From contig JABJKT010000017.1 of NCBI GenBank assembly GCA_018660225.1, positions 1 to 64,000 of the forward strand: 64,000 nucleotides of DNA, given 5' to 3'. Made by a program: the position numbers and the translations under genes. The notes under the pieces are model-generated. The model did not search any database and was not told the origin of the DNA. It saw only the letters and a program-made list of their open reading frames with translations. Shown piece by piece: positions 18,878 through 27,612 of this stretch (position 1 is the first letter of the stretch; the number at the start of each line of letters is the position of its first letter). Source of the stretch: Kordiimonadaceae bacterium (GTDB lineage Bacteria; Pseudomonadota; Alphaproteobacteria; Sphingomonadales; Emcibacteraceae).

Positions 18878-19635
18878 TGAATAATTTCCTCTGGGGTGTT
18901 TACCCGTATATTTGTTTCACATTGTTTTTTCTTATCCCTATCATACGCATGAGATACCGGCCATATAGCATCACTACGCGGGCCAGTGGTATATTCGGTA
19001 GAAAGTTGCTTGGTGTATCAATGCTGCTGATGCATTGGGGGATATTGCTTGTCTTTGCCGGGCATATAGCCGGTTTTGTCGGCGGTATAACATTTGAAGA
19101 GACCTGGACTGAATTCTTCAGATATGCGGCCTTTGGCGGCGGTCTGATGACAATAGCCGGTTCAGGGATTGCCTTGTTACGCAGAATTACCGTTCCTGAA
19201 GTCAAAGCTATGAGCCAGCCGGATGATTACATTATTCATATCTTCCTGATTGCTATTTTGGGGGTCGCTCTTTACCAGTACGCAATACAGGATATTTTCG
19301 GTATGGTTTACGCGGTATCACCATGGTTCGTCAGTATATGGGTATTTGCGCCTGATCCAGAGCTTATGGAAGCTGCAAGTCTGCTTACAAAGATTCATGT
19401 ATTTCTGGCGATAACTCTGGCTGGATATTTCCCGTTTACAAAACTGGCTCATGTACTGACAGTGCCGATTAATTACTTTGTGCGCCCATATCAGTCCATG
19501 AGAACAGTAGGTAATAAATTTAAAGGGAAGTGGGAGTACTCTTTGCGCAGTGATAAATCCTTTATGGTTTATCTTCTGTTGTTCTTCTTTGTGGGCACAA
19601 TTATTTTGGCTAAGTATCTTATTGGCCTAGAATAA
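18877..19635 (+). CDS. narI: Nitrate reductase gamma subunit NarI-like (nar-1)
   Basis: Multi-TM with paired His (HWGILLVFAGHIAGF, TKIHVFLAITLAGYFPFTKLAHVLTVPINYFVRPYQ); start overlaps the narJ stop. Confidence 0.88.
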   Translation: MNNFLWGVYPYICFTLFFLIPIIRMRYRPYSITTRASGIFGRKLLGVSMLLMHWGILLVFAGHIAGFVGGITFEETWTEFFRYAAFGGGLMTIAGSGIALLRRITVPEVKAMSQPDDYIIHIFLIAILGVALYQYAIQDIFGMVYAVSPWFVSIWVFAPDPELMEAASLLTKIHVFLAITLAGYFPFTKLAHVLTVPINYFVRPYQSMRTVGNKFKGKWEYSLRSDKSFMVYLLLFFFVGTIILAKYLIGLE

Positions 19636-19647
19636 GGGCAGATACAT

Positions 19648-19803
19648 ATGAGTGTCGTTATAGACAAAGAAGTAATGGCTTCGCTGGATAAGTATGATTT
19701 TCTGTCCCCCGTTATACCAGCTACACCCTTCACGCGGCTTATCGGCGCTTGTTTTGATGCTTACTGGCAACCTGTAGAGAAGAAACATGCGCAAGCTATT
19801 TAA
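19648..19803 (+). CDS. Short 51-aa ORF after narI-1, possibly truncated
   Basis: Open frame MSVVIDKEVMASLDKYDFLSPVIPATPFTRLIGACFDAYWQPVEKKHAQAI*; ends near the duplication junction. Confidence 0.35.
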   Translation: MSVVIDKEVMASLDKYDFLSPVIPATPFTRLIGACFDAYWQPVEKKHAQAI

Positions 19804-19861
19804 TGCTTCGCGCTTGATTGAAATCAGGTGCGTAGTTCCTTATAGCTTATAGAATTAAGAT

Positions 19862-19890
19862 GGAGCTTTCTAATGTTAGAAAGCTGCTCC
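19862..19890. repeat. Hairpin GGAGCTTTCTAA-tg-TTAGAAAGCTgCTCC
   Basis: Near-perfect inverted repeat read directly from sequence, just downstream of the nar-1 genes. Confidence 0.6.
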
Positions 19891-20012
19891 GAGCTTTAGA
19901 AGTCTAAGTCCGTATTTTCGGATATGAGTCTGAAGCCGGGGTTGCAAGGGAAACCCTGCGGCCTCCAATGACTTTACCGAGCCTGAAAGGGTTTCCCTAA
20001 GCAAAGCGTCAC

Positions 20013-20194
20013 GGGTAGCCGTCTGTGAAAAGCGGGCTATTCTTATATCGCTCAATAATCTGGCAACCTTTCCGTGGGTCAGGGACGCCATTCAAGAAGG
20101 CGCGTTACAATTACACGGCTGGTATTTCGATATTAAAAGCGGCAATTTAAGTGAATATAATTGGGAGGCTGAAGCGTTTGAAGAAATAACATAA
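20013..20194 (+). pseudogene. Carbonic anhydrase 3' fragment
   Basis: Reads RVAVCEKRAILISLNNLATFPWVRDAIQEGALQLHGWYFDIKSGNLSEYNWEAEAFEEIT*, homologous to the C-terminus of 10248..10898; 5' part absent. Confidence 0.9.
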
Positions 20195-20227
20195 TATTCA
20201 TTATGCTATTTCCTCAAATTAAGATTT

Positions 20228-20674
20228 TTACACGAGGCCGACGATTTGTGCCTTATCCATTAAGCTATCAATGTAGGCTCTAAGGGCCGCCATGTGGCCC
20301 ATATCTTCCAGATAGGTCTTGATGTGGTTTTTCACCATATCGTAAGGAAGAAGTTCTCCGGTTTTTTGATCCACAAAGCTTTGCTGAAATTTATCATAAT
20401 GGCGCTGGCATGTTTCATCATCTGCATCGGGCACCTTAATGATGCTGTCAATCAGCCCTTCAATGATCCGTTCTTCACTTTCATTGTCCAGACCTTCAAG
20501 TTTTTCAGCAGATGTGAACTCCTGATCAACGGCCGCTTCCAGGAGCAGGTGTTTTACGACCAGGGCACGGGCCGCATCACCCCGTGCTTCTTCCATTGTT
20601 GCGGCCTGATGATGCTGCATTTCTGTGTGGACATCATCATCACTTATTTCCACATTATTTACAAAAACTGGCAT
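20228..20674 (-). CDS. nar-associated PpiC/NifM/NxrX-like protein lacking a central PPIase domain
   Basis: MPVFVNNVEISDDDVHTEMQ...KVPDADDETCQRHYDKFQQSFVDQ...YIDSLMDKAQIVGLV; 148 aa; downstream of narI-2. Confidence 0.7.
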   Translation of the reverse strand: MPVFVNNVEISDDDVHTEMQHHQAATMEEARGDAARALVVKHLLLEAAVDQEFTSAEKLEGLDNESEERIIEGLIDSIIKVPDADDETCQRHYDKFQQSFVDQKTGELLPYDMVKNHIKTYLEDMGHMAALRAYIDSLMDKAQIVGLV

Positions 20675-20684
20675 ATATATTTCC

Positions 20685-21404
20685 TTATCTGCGGCGCACG
20701 ATTTGATAACCTGTTCTGAACAGATACTTTATCGGCACGCTTAACACATGGACAAGTCTGGTGAACGGGAAGATCAGGAAGGTGGTAAGTCCAAGAACAA
20801 GATGAAGTTTAAAAACCACTGATATATCCATAATAAAATCGGCCGCACCGGGTCTGAATGTGACGATATGCTGGGCCCAGTTGGCCAGAAGTACCATTGA
20901 TGAGCCATCCATATGCTGTGCTGAATAAGGAATGGTGACAAGTCCTATAATCACCTGAATATAAAGCATGACCAATATGGCAATATCGGAAAAACGGCTG
21001 GTAGCCCGAACCCGTTTATCAAAAAGCCTTCTATGCAAAAGGATACTAAGACCGATAAAGCAGGTGATTCCGAATATACCGCCGGCAATCATGGCCATAA
21101 GTTGCTTTTGACCCGCCGTGATAAAATAGTGATAGATAGCTTCCGGCAGCAGCAGGCCGATTAAATGGCCAAAGAAAAGCAGGATGATGCCAATATGAAA
21201 CAGGTTGTTGCCCATGCGCATGCCTTTGGCGCGCAGCAGCTGGCTTGAGCCGGCCTTCCAGGTATATTGTTCGCGGTCATAACGAATGATCGAAACACCA
21301 ATCAGCATCATAATGCAGATGTAGGGATAGATACCAAAAAAGAACTGGTTGAAATACTCGAAAAAGGCGGTGAGATCAAAATATGAGAAAAATTCTGAGG
21401 TCAT
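20685..21404 (-). CDS. narI: Nitrate reductase gamma subunit NarI (nar-2)
   Basis: YFNQFFFGIYPYICIMMLIGVSIIRYDREQYTWKAGSSQLL, FHIGIILLFFGHLIG, FKLHLVLGLTTFLIFPFTRLVHVLSVP. Confidence 0.95.
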   Translation of the reverse strand: MTSEFFSYFDLTAFFEYFNQFFFGIYPYICIMMLIGVSIIRYDREQYTWKAGSSQLLRAKGMRMGNNLFHIGIILLFFGHLIGLLLPEAIYHYFITAGQKQLMAMIAGGIFGITCFIGLSILLHRRLFDKRVRATSRFSDIAILVMLYIQVIIGLVTIPYSAQHMDGSSMVLLANWAQHIVTFRPGAADFIMDISVVFKLHLVLGLTTFLIFPFTRLVHVLSVPIKYLFRTGYQIVRRR

Positions 21405-22096
21405 TGGTTTGCTCCTCCAGAAGGTTGTGAGAGTTGAGCTGAATTTTGTTCCGGGTAAGCTAATACTTGGGAGCTACCACATTCAGTAGAATTATCAAAC
21501 GCTTCGGCCTCGGCCCATTCCACGTCCAATTCTTCCAGCGACTGCGTTTCAAGTTCGGCGGCTGTTGCTGCCGCAATTACGTCACTGTCCGCTTTTGCTT
21601 TGGCCAGAGACTGCATGGCTTCAAACAAAATATAATAAAGACTGTCTCTCTTTTTCAGCTTAACACCAATGGTGGCGACAACATTTATCGGATCACCAAT
21701 TAGATCAATCGCTTCCTCGGCAGGGCAGCATGATAAATATTCCAAAAAGAGCGGAAGATAATCGGGAAGTTCGCCCTCAGCCATATAAAAGCCGCGTTCG
21801 GCATAACTTTCGATCAGGTTTACCATGGCCTGACCGCGATCGCGGCCTTCACCATGGATATGTTCAAACATATGCAGACAGTGGGCGTGCCCTCTATCAA
21901 ACAGTTCCACATATTCTTCCTGTAATTCGTATAAATCGCTCTGCTTGACATATTCGGTGAATTTGAGCAGTTTTTTCATTGCCCGCGTGGGCAGCAGGGC
22001 CTCTGATTTAAGCACCTGCTCGATTTCTGCCATATTATCTATCAGCGGCTGCTTCGGATAAGAAAGCAACATACCTATTATTTTAAAGGTTCTCAT
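21401..22096 (-). CDS. narJ: Nitrate reductase molybdenum cofactor assembly chaperone NarJ (nar-2)
   Basis: EEYVELFDRGHAHCLHMFEHIHGEGRDRGQAMVNL; LPDYLPLFLEYLS. Confidence 0.95.
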   Translation of the reverse strand: MRTFKIIGMLLSYPKQPLIDNMAEIEQVLKSEALLPTRAMKKLLKFTEYVKQSDLYELQEEYVELFDRGHAHCLHMFEHIHGEGRDRGQAMVNLIESYAERGFYMAEGELPDYLPLFLEYLSCCPAEEAIDLIGDPINVVATIGVKLKKRDSLYYILFEAMQSLAKAKADSDVIAAATAAELETQSLEELDVEWAEAEAFDNSTECGSSQVLAYPEQNSAQLSQPSGGANQ

Positions 22097-23646
22097 CTTT
22101 CTCTCCTTACTTTACCACTCATGGTATTTCTGTGAGTTGGTGAGGAGAACAAGTTAATTCGACCTTCACCGCCGGAACAGTCATTACCAAAGCTAAACCC
22201 GCATGACGCCCTTGATTCGAAGGCGATATCATTATCAAATGGTGTTTTGCCGGCATATTCACGGTGGTTTGTCGGAATGACGAAGCGGTCCTCATAATTG
22301 GCAATAGCCATAATGCGGTACATGTCATCAACAGTATCTTCATCAAGGCCTACCTCTGCAAGAAGGTCATGGTTTTTAGTACCCTCAACAGTGAGTTCAC
22401 GCATATATTCACGCATAGTCATCATCCGCCTCAGGGCAAAATCCACAGGTTCTGTTTTACCGGCTGTAAGCATGTTGGCTAGATATTTAACCGGGATTCT
22501 CAGATCATCTGTTTTAGGAACCGCACCATTGGATAAAAGCTTGCCTTCTTCCAGAGCCGATTGAACCGGCGACAGTGGCGGAATATACCATACCATCGGT
22601 AAAGTTCTGTATTCAGGATGAAGCGGGAATGCCACTTTCCATTCCTTGGCCATTTTATAAACCGGACTGTTTTGAGCGGCTTTAATCCAGCTACCCGGCA
22701 TGGCAATCCTTTTAGCTTCATCAATAACCGCCGGATCGGCAGGATCGAGGAAAGCATCAAGCTGCGCCTGATATAAATCTTGATCATTTTCAACGGATGC
22801 AGCGGCTTCGATTTTATCAGCATCATAAAGGAAAACACCAAGATAACGAATACGCCCAACACAGGTTTCCGAGCATACTGTCGGATCCCCCGATTCGAGG
22901 CGTGGATAGCAAAAGGTGCATTTTTCCGATTTACCACTATTCCAGTTAAAGTAAATCTTCTTATAAGGACAGCCACTGACGCACATACGCCAACCGCGGC
23001 ATTTATCCTGGTCAATAAGCACAACGCCGTCTTCTTCGCGTTTATAGATCGCACCACTAGGGCACGAAGCGACACAAGCCGGGTTCAGACAATGTTCACA
23101 GAGCCTCGGCAGATACATCATAAATGTTTTTTCGTAATCGCCGTATATCTCTTTTTCAATGTCTTTAAAGTTATAATCTTCGGAGCGTTTTGAAAATTCA
23201 CCGCCAAGAAGTTCTTCCCAGTTAGGGCCCCACTCTGGCTTACCCATCATCTCGCCGGTAAGCACCGAATGAATGCGGGCCGTAGGTGGTGTATTGACCT
23301 CAGGTGATTTTTGCAGCCTTTCATATTCAAATGTGAAAGGCTCGTAATAATCATCAATTTCCGGCAGATCGGGGTTGGCAAATATTTTGGAAAGAATACG
23401 GAATTTACCACCAAGTTTTGGCTTTATTTTTCCATTGCCAAGGCGAACCCAGCCACCATTCCATCTATCCTGATTTTCCCAGTCGCGCGGATAACCAATA
23501 CCCGGTTTTGTTTCAACATTATTAAACCATGCATATTCAACCCCTTCGCGGGTTGTCCATACGTTTTTACAGGTTACTGAACAGGTGTGACAGCCGATAC
23601 ATTTATCCAGGTTTAGCACCATTCCAATTTGAGCACGTAATTTCAT
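22093..23646 (-). CDS. narH: Nitrate reductase beta subunit NarH (nar-2)
   Basis: CIGCHTCSVTCKNVWTTREGVEYAWFNNVETKPG; CEHCLNPACVASCPSGAIYKREEDGVVLIDQDKCRGWRMCVSGCPYKKIYFNW. Confidence 0.97.
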   Translation of the reverse strand: MKLRAQIGMVLNLDKCIGCHTCSVTCKNVWTTREGVEYAWFNNVETKPGIGYPRDWENQDRWNGGWVRLGNGKIKPKLGGKFRILSKIFANPDLPEIDDYYEPFTFEYERLQKSPEVNTPPTARIHSVLTGEMMGKPEWGPNWEELLGGEFSKRSEDYNFKDIEKEIYGDYEKTFMMYLPRLCEHCLNPACVASCPSGAIYKREEDGVVLIDQDKCRGWRMCVSGCPYKKIYFNWNSGKSEKCTFCYPRLESGDPTVCSETCVGRIRYLGVFLYDADKIEAAASVENDQDLYQAQLDAFLDPADPAVIDEAKRIAMPGSWIKAAQNSPVYKMAKEWKVAFPLHPEYRTLPMVWYIPPLSPVQSALEEGKLLSNGAVPKTDDLRIPVKYLANMLTAGKTEPVDFALRRMMTMREYMRELTVEGTKNHDLLAEVGLDEDTVDDMYRIMAIANYEDRFVIPTNHREYAGKTPFDNDIAFESRASCGFSFGNDCSGGEGRINLFSSPTHRNTMSGKVRRER

Positions 23647-26600
23647 TATGCTAACTCCTCGTGACTTAACAGGCCTCTGGAATCAACCTGTTCATTGGTG
23701 GGCTCATCCAGCCAATCAATTTCATTCATTTTTCTTACCAACACAAACTCGTCCCGGTTTGATCCAACGGTTCCATAATAGTTAAATCCGTAGGAAAGCT
23801 GGGCATAACCGCCAATCATATGGGTTGGTTTAACCACCGTACGGGTAACAGAGTTATGAATACCACCACGTTTGCCCGATGTTTCGGCGGCGGGAGTATT
23901 AATAATTTTTTCCTGTGCGTGATACATCATGCACATGCCGTCCATAACCCGTTGGGAGACGACGACACGGGCGGCGATGGCACCATTGGTGTTATAAAAT
24001 TCAACCCAGTCGTTATCCTCCACATCAATTTTGCGGGCGTCATTTTCACTGATCCAGACAACCGGACCACCGCGACTTAATGTCAGCAGCAACAGGTTTT
24101 CAGAATAGGTGCTGTGAATGCCCCATTTTTGATGTGGTGTAATCCAGTTAAGGGTAATTTCTTTGTTACCGTTACTGAATTTTTCCTGCACCGGTTTAAG
24201 GGTTTTGGTGTTAATCGGCGGCTTATAGACGCAGAATCCCTCTCCGAAATCGCGCATCCAGTTATGATCCTGATAGAAATGCTGGCGCCCGGTGAGCGTC
24301 CTCCACGGAATAAGCTCATGCACATTGGTGTAACCCGCGTTATAGCTTACATGTTCATCTTCAAGGCCACTCCAGGTTGGCGAAGAAATGATTTTCCGTG
24401 GCTGAGCCTGAATATCGCGGAAGCGGATTTTTTCTTCCGCTTTAGGCATGGCAAGATGTTGATGCTCACGCCCGGTGAATTTCTCCAGAGCTTCCCATGC
24501 TTTAACCGCCACGGCCCCGTTGGTTTCAGGAGCAAGGGAAAGCACTATTTCCGCCGCATCAATATCGGTTTCGATACGTGGCAGACCCTTTGATACGCCA
24601 TCTTCCGTAACCACGTTGTTTAACTCGCCGAGGAATTTATATTCGGTTTCAGTATTCCAGGATATCCCTTTACCGCCATTACCGATTTTGGTCATGAGCG
24701 GCCCGAGAGCTGTGAATTTCTTATAAGTATCAGGATAGTTTCTGACCACCTCCACATAGTTGGGCATGGTTTTTCCGGGAATAGCGTCCACTTCACCTTT
24801 ATACCATTCTTTTGTATCCGTGGCCTGGGCAAGCTCGCCCGGTGTATCATGAAGGATAGGGAGGGCAACCACATCGGTTTCCTCGCCCAAATGTCCGACA
24901 CAGAGTTTGGAAAAGGTCTTTGCTAAACCTTTATAAATATACCAGTCACTACGGCTTTCCCACGCCGGATCAACGGCACGGCTAAGCGGATGAATAAATG
25001 GATGCATATCCGACGTATTAAGATCATTTTTCTCATACCATGTGGCAGATGGCAGAACGATGTCTGAATAAACGCAGGTTGTTGACATTCTGAAATCGAG
25101 TGTCACCAGAAGATCAAGCTTGCCCTCCGGTCCATCATCAACCCAATCAACTTCGGTCGGTTTTGGCATGCCGCGCTGGCCCAAATCTTTGCCCAACACA
25201 CTATTTTGGGTACCGAGCAAATATTTCAGCATATATTCATGGCCTTTACCACTGGAGCCGATGATATTGGAACGCCAGACAAACATTACTCTTGGGAAGT
25301 TTTTCGGATTGTCTGGAGCCTCGCATGACATGCGCAGCGATCTATCCTGCAAGCGGCCGGCAATATATTCAGCCGATGTTTTGCCGGCTTCTTTTGCCAG
25401 TTTGGTAAGCTCTAACGGGTTTTCCTCGAGCTGCGGTGCTGATGGTAACCAGCCCATGCGTTCGGAACGTACGTTACAGTCAATGAGCGAATAATCTTTC
25501 CAGTCATCCTTATTGGCAAGCGGTGACAAAATTTCATCGAGGCCGAGTTTTTCATAACGCCACTGACCGGCGTGACTATAGAAGAAGGATGTAGAGTTCA
25601 TATGGCGAGGCGGTCTGTTCCAGTCAAGAGCGAACGCGAGCGGCTGCCAGCCGGTTTGCGGACGGAGCTTTTCCTGACCCACATAATGGGCCCAGCCGCC
25701 ACCTGATTTACCGATACAGCCACACATGACGAGCATGTTGATGATGCCGCGGTAGGTCATATCCATATGATACCAATGGTTTATGGCGGCTCCGAGGATG
25801 ACCATAGAGCGGCCTTTTGTTTTATCGGCATTGAGGGCAAATTCGCGGGCTACCGCAATAATTTTCTCGCGGGAAATACCGGTAATTTTTTCCTGCCATG
25901 CCGGGGTATAAGGGGCGTCATCATCAAAATCCTTGGCAATGCTATCGCCGCCGAGACCCTGATCAACGCCGTAGTTAGCGACCATAAGATCATATACTGT
26001 AGCGACAAGGACGTCGCCGTCCTTTGTGCTGATTTTACGGGCCGGGATTCTATGCTTGAGTACGCTGTCGTGATCAGTGTGGCTGAAAATCGGCTGCTCA
26101 TGCTCCTGATTACCAAAATAAGGGTAACAGACATCAACCACTTCGTCATGCTGGCTGATAAAGGATTTTTCCGGCCATATATCTTCGCCGTTTGATAAAT
26201 TCTTCGATTCCAGGTTCCAGTTTTTCTCTTCGCCCCAGCGCGAACCGATGGTGCCGGTTGGCACAGTTAATTCATTGGTTTTGGTGTCATAAAGGACAGT
26301 TTTCCATTCAGGATTATTTTCCTGACCCATGTTATCTTCAAAATCAGCAGCGCGAAGCGTACGCCCTGCGACCAGCCCGCCTTCTGTTTCATCAAGACGA
26401 ACAAGGAATGGCATATCGGAATAAAGCCGGCAATATTCATCAAAATATTCGCTTTTGCCATCAACATGAAATTCTTTGAGGATCACATGGCCGAAAGCCA
26501 TAGCCATGGCTGAATCTGTTCCCTGACGCGGGTTAAGCCAAAGATCACTAAGCTTGGCAACTTCACTATAATCCGGAGTGACGGCCACTGTTTTTGTGCC

Positions 26601-27425
26601 TTTGTAGCGAACTTCGGTGAAGAAATGGGCGTCAGGTGTTCTGGTTTGCGGTACGTTTGAGCCCCAGGCGATAATATAGGAAGAGTTATACCAGTCGGCA
26701 CTTTCAGGCACGTCTGTTTGCTCACCCCAGGTTTGTGGCGAGGAGGGTGGTAAATCACAATACCAGTCATAGAAGCTCATGCATGTGCCACCGATTAATG
26801 ATAAATAACGGCTGCCCGCTGCATATGATATCATCGACATTGCTGGAATGGGGGAGAAGCCAATGATACGATCGGGGCCATATTTTTTAGCTGTAAAGAT
26901 ATTAGCCGACGCGATAATTTCATTGACCTCATCCCACTCAGCCCGGACAAATCCACCAAGACCACGGGCTGATTTGTATGATTTTGCTTTGTCTTGATTT
27001 TCAACAATATTTTCCCAAGCGACAACAGGATCGCGGTAGACATTTTTTCTCTCGCGCCACAATTTTAACAGGCGGCTTCTGATCATCGGGTATTTAACCC
27101 GGGCAGAACTATAAAGATACCAGCTGTAGCTAGCCCCTCTGGAGCAACCTCGCGGTTCATGGTTTGGAAGGTCGTTTCTGGTTCTGGGATAATCGGTTTG
27201 TTGAGTTTCCCAGGTAACCAGACCGCCTTTTACATAAATTTTCCAGCTACAAGAACCTGTGCAGTTCACGCCATGGGTAGAGCGGACGATTTTGTCATGA
27301 GCCCACCTGCCTCGGTAATCTTTCTCCCAGGTTCTGTCTTCACTGGTAGTTATGCCGTGACCTCCTGCGAAGGTCTCAGGTTTACTTTTCGTGAAGAAGG
27401 CTAGTCGGTCAATAAAGTGGCTCAT
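23646..27425 (-). CDS. narG: Nitrate reductase alpha subunit NarG (nar-2)
   Basis: STHGVNCTGSCSWKIYVKGGLVTWETQQTDYP; WYNSSYIIAWGSNVPQTRTPDAHFFTEVRYKG; 1259 aa. Confidence 0.97.
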   Translation of the reverse strand: MSHFIDRLAFFTKSKPETFAGGHGITTSEDRTWEKDYRGRWAHDKIVRSTHGVNCTGSCSWKIYVKGGLVTWETQQTDYPRTRNDLPNHEPRGCSRGASYSWYLYSSARVKYPMIRSRLLKLWRERKNVYRDPVVAWENIVENQDKAKSYKSARGLGGFVRAEWDEVNEIIASANIFTAKKYGPDRIIGFSPIPAMSMISYAAGSRYLSLIGGTCMSFYDWYCDLPPSSPQTWGEQTDVPESADWYNSSYIIAWGSNVPQTRTPDAHFFTEVRYKGTKTVAVTPDYSEVAKLSDLWLNPRQGTDSAMAMAFGHVILKEFHVDGKSEYFDEYCRLYSDMPFLVRLDETEGGLVAGRTLRAADFEDNMGQENNPEWKTVLYDTKTNELTVPTGTIGSRWGEEKNWNLESKNLSNGEDIWPEKSFISQHDEVVDVCYPYFGNQEHEQPIFSHTDHDSVLKHRIPARKISTKDGDVLVATVYDLMVANYGVDQGLGGDSIAKDFDDDAPYTPAWQEKITGISREKIIAVAREFALNADKTKGRSMVILGAAINHWYHMDMTYRGIINMLVMCGCIGKSGGGWAHYVGQEKLRPQTGWQPLAFALDWNRPPRHMNSTSFFYSHAGQWRYEKLGLDEILSPLANKDDWKDYSLIDCNVRSERMGWLPSAPQLEENPLELTKLAKEAGKTSAEYIAGRLQDRSLRMSCEAPDNPKNFPRVMFVWRSNIIGSSGKGHEYMLKYLLGTQNSVLGKDLGQRGMPKPTEVDWVDDGPEGKLDLLVTLDFRMSTTCVYSDIVLPSATWYEKNDLNTSDMHPFIHPLSRAVDPAWESRSDWYIYKGLAKTFSKLCVGHLGEETDVVALPILHDTPGELAQATDTKEWYKGEVDAIPGKTMPNYVEVVRNYPDTYKKFTALGPLMTKIGNGGKGISWNTETEYKFLGELNNVVTEDGVSKGLPRIETDIDAAEIVLSLAPETNGAVAVKAWEALEKFTGREHQHLAMPKAEEKIRFRDIQAQPRKIISSPTWSGLEDEHVSYNAGYTNVHELIPWRTLTGRQHFYQDHNWMRDFGEGFCVYKPPINTKTLKPVQEKFSNGNKEITLNWITPHQKWGIHSTYSENLLLLTLSRGGPVVWISENDARKIDVEDNDWVEFYNTNGAIAARVVVSQRVMDGMCMMYHAQEKIINTPAAETSGKRGGIHNSVTRTVVKPTHMIGGYAQLSYGFNYYGTVGSNRDEFVLVRKMNEIDWLDEPTNEQVDSRGLLSHEELA

Positions 27426-27466
27426 TTTTATATTCTCTCTTTAGTTAATGAGTATTACAGTTTTAT

Positions 27467-27597
27467 TCAGTTTGCGGACTTGCCTAAATATTCCGGCCAG
27501 GGGATAAACCACCAGCTTACCAGAACACAAAGTCCACAGAAAGCATAAAGAGTATTATTTTTACTCTTTATGGCAATGATAACATTTTCAATTTGGG
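27467..27597 (-). pseudogene. Remnant of a third NarK C-terminus
   Basis: Reverse strand reads ...IAIKSKNNTLYAFCGLCVLVSWWFIPWPEYLGKSAN*, resembling NarK C-terminus ENALYGFAAFYFLCVLINWWFYLRPDAYVKNP encoded just upstream. Confidence 0.6.
27544..27572. repeat. Hairpin CATAAAGAGT-N9-ACTCTTTATG in the narK-narG intergenic region
   Basis: 10-bp perfect inverted repeat read from sequence. Confidence 0.65.
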
Positions 27598-27612
27598 GAT
27601 TATTATTTCACC

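Noticed and set aside
19876-20091. 71-aa minus-strand ORF at the junction
   Set aside because: Overlaps inverted repeats and the carbonic anhydrase fragment antisense; no recognisable domain and likely spurious.
11338-20227. Transposon or prophage explanation for nar-1
   Set aside because: No transposase, integrase, tRNA target or IS ends seen; flanking homology fits recombination better.
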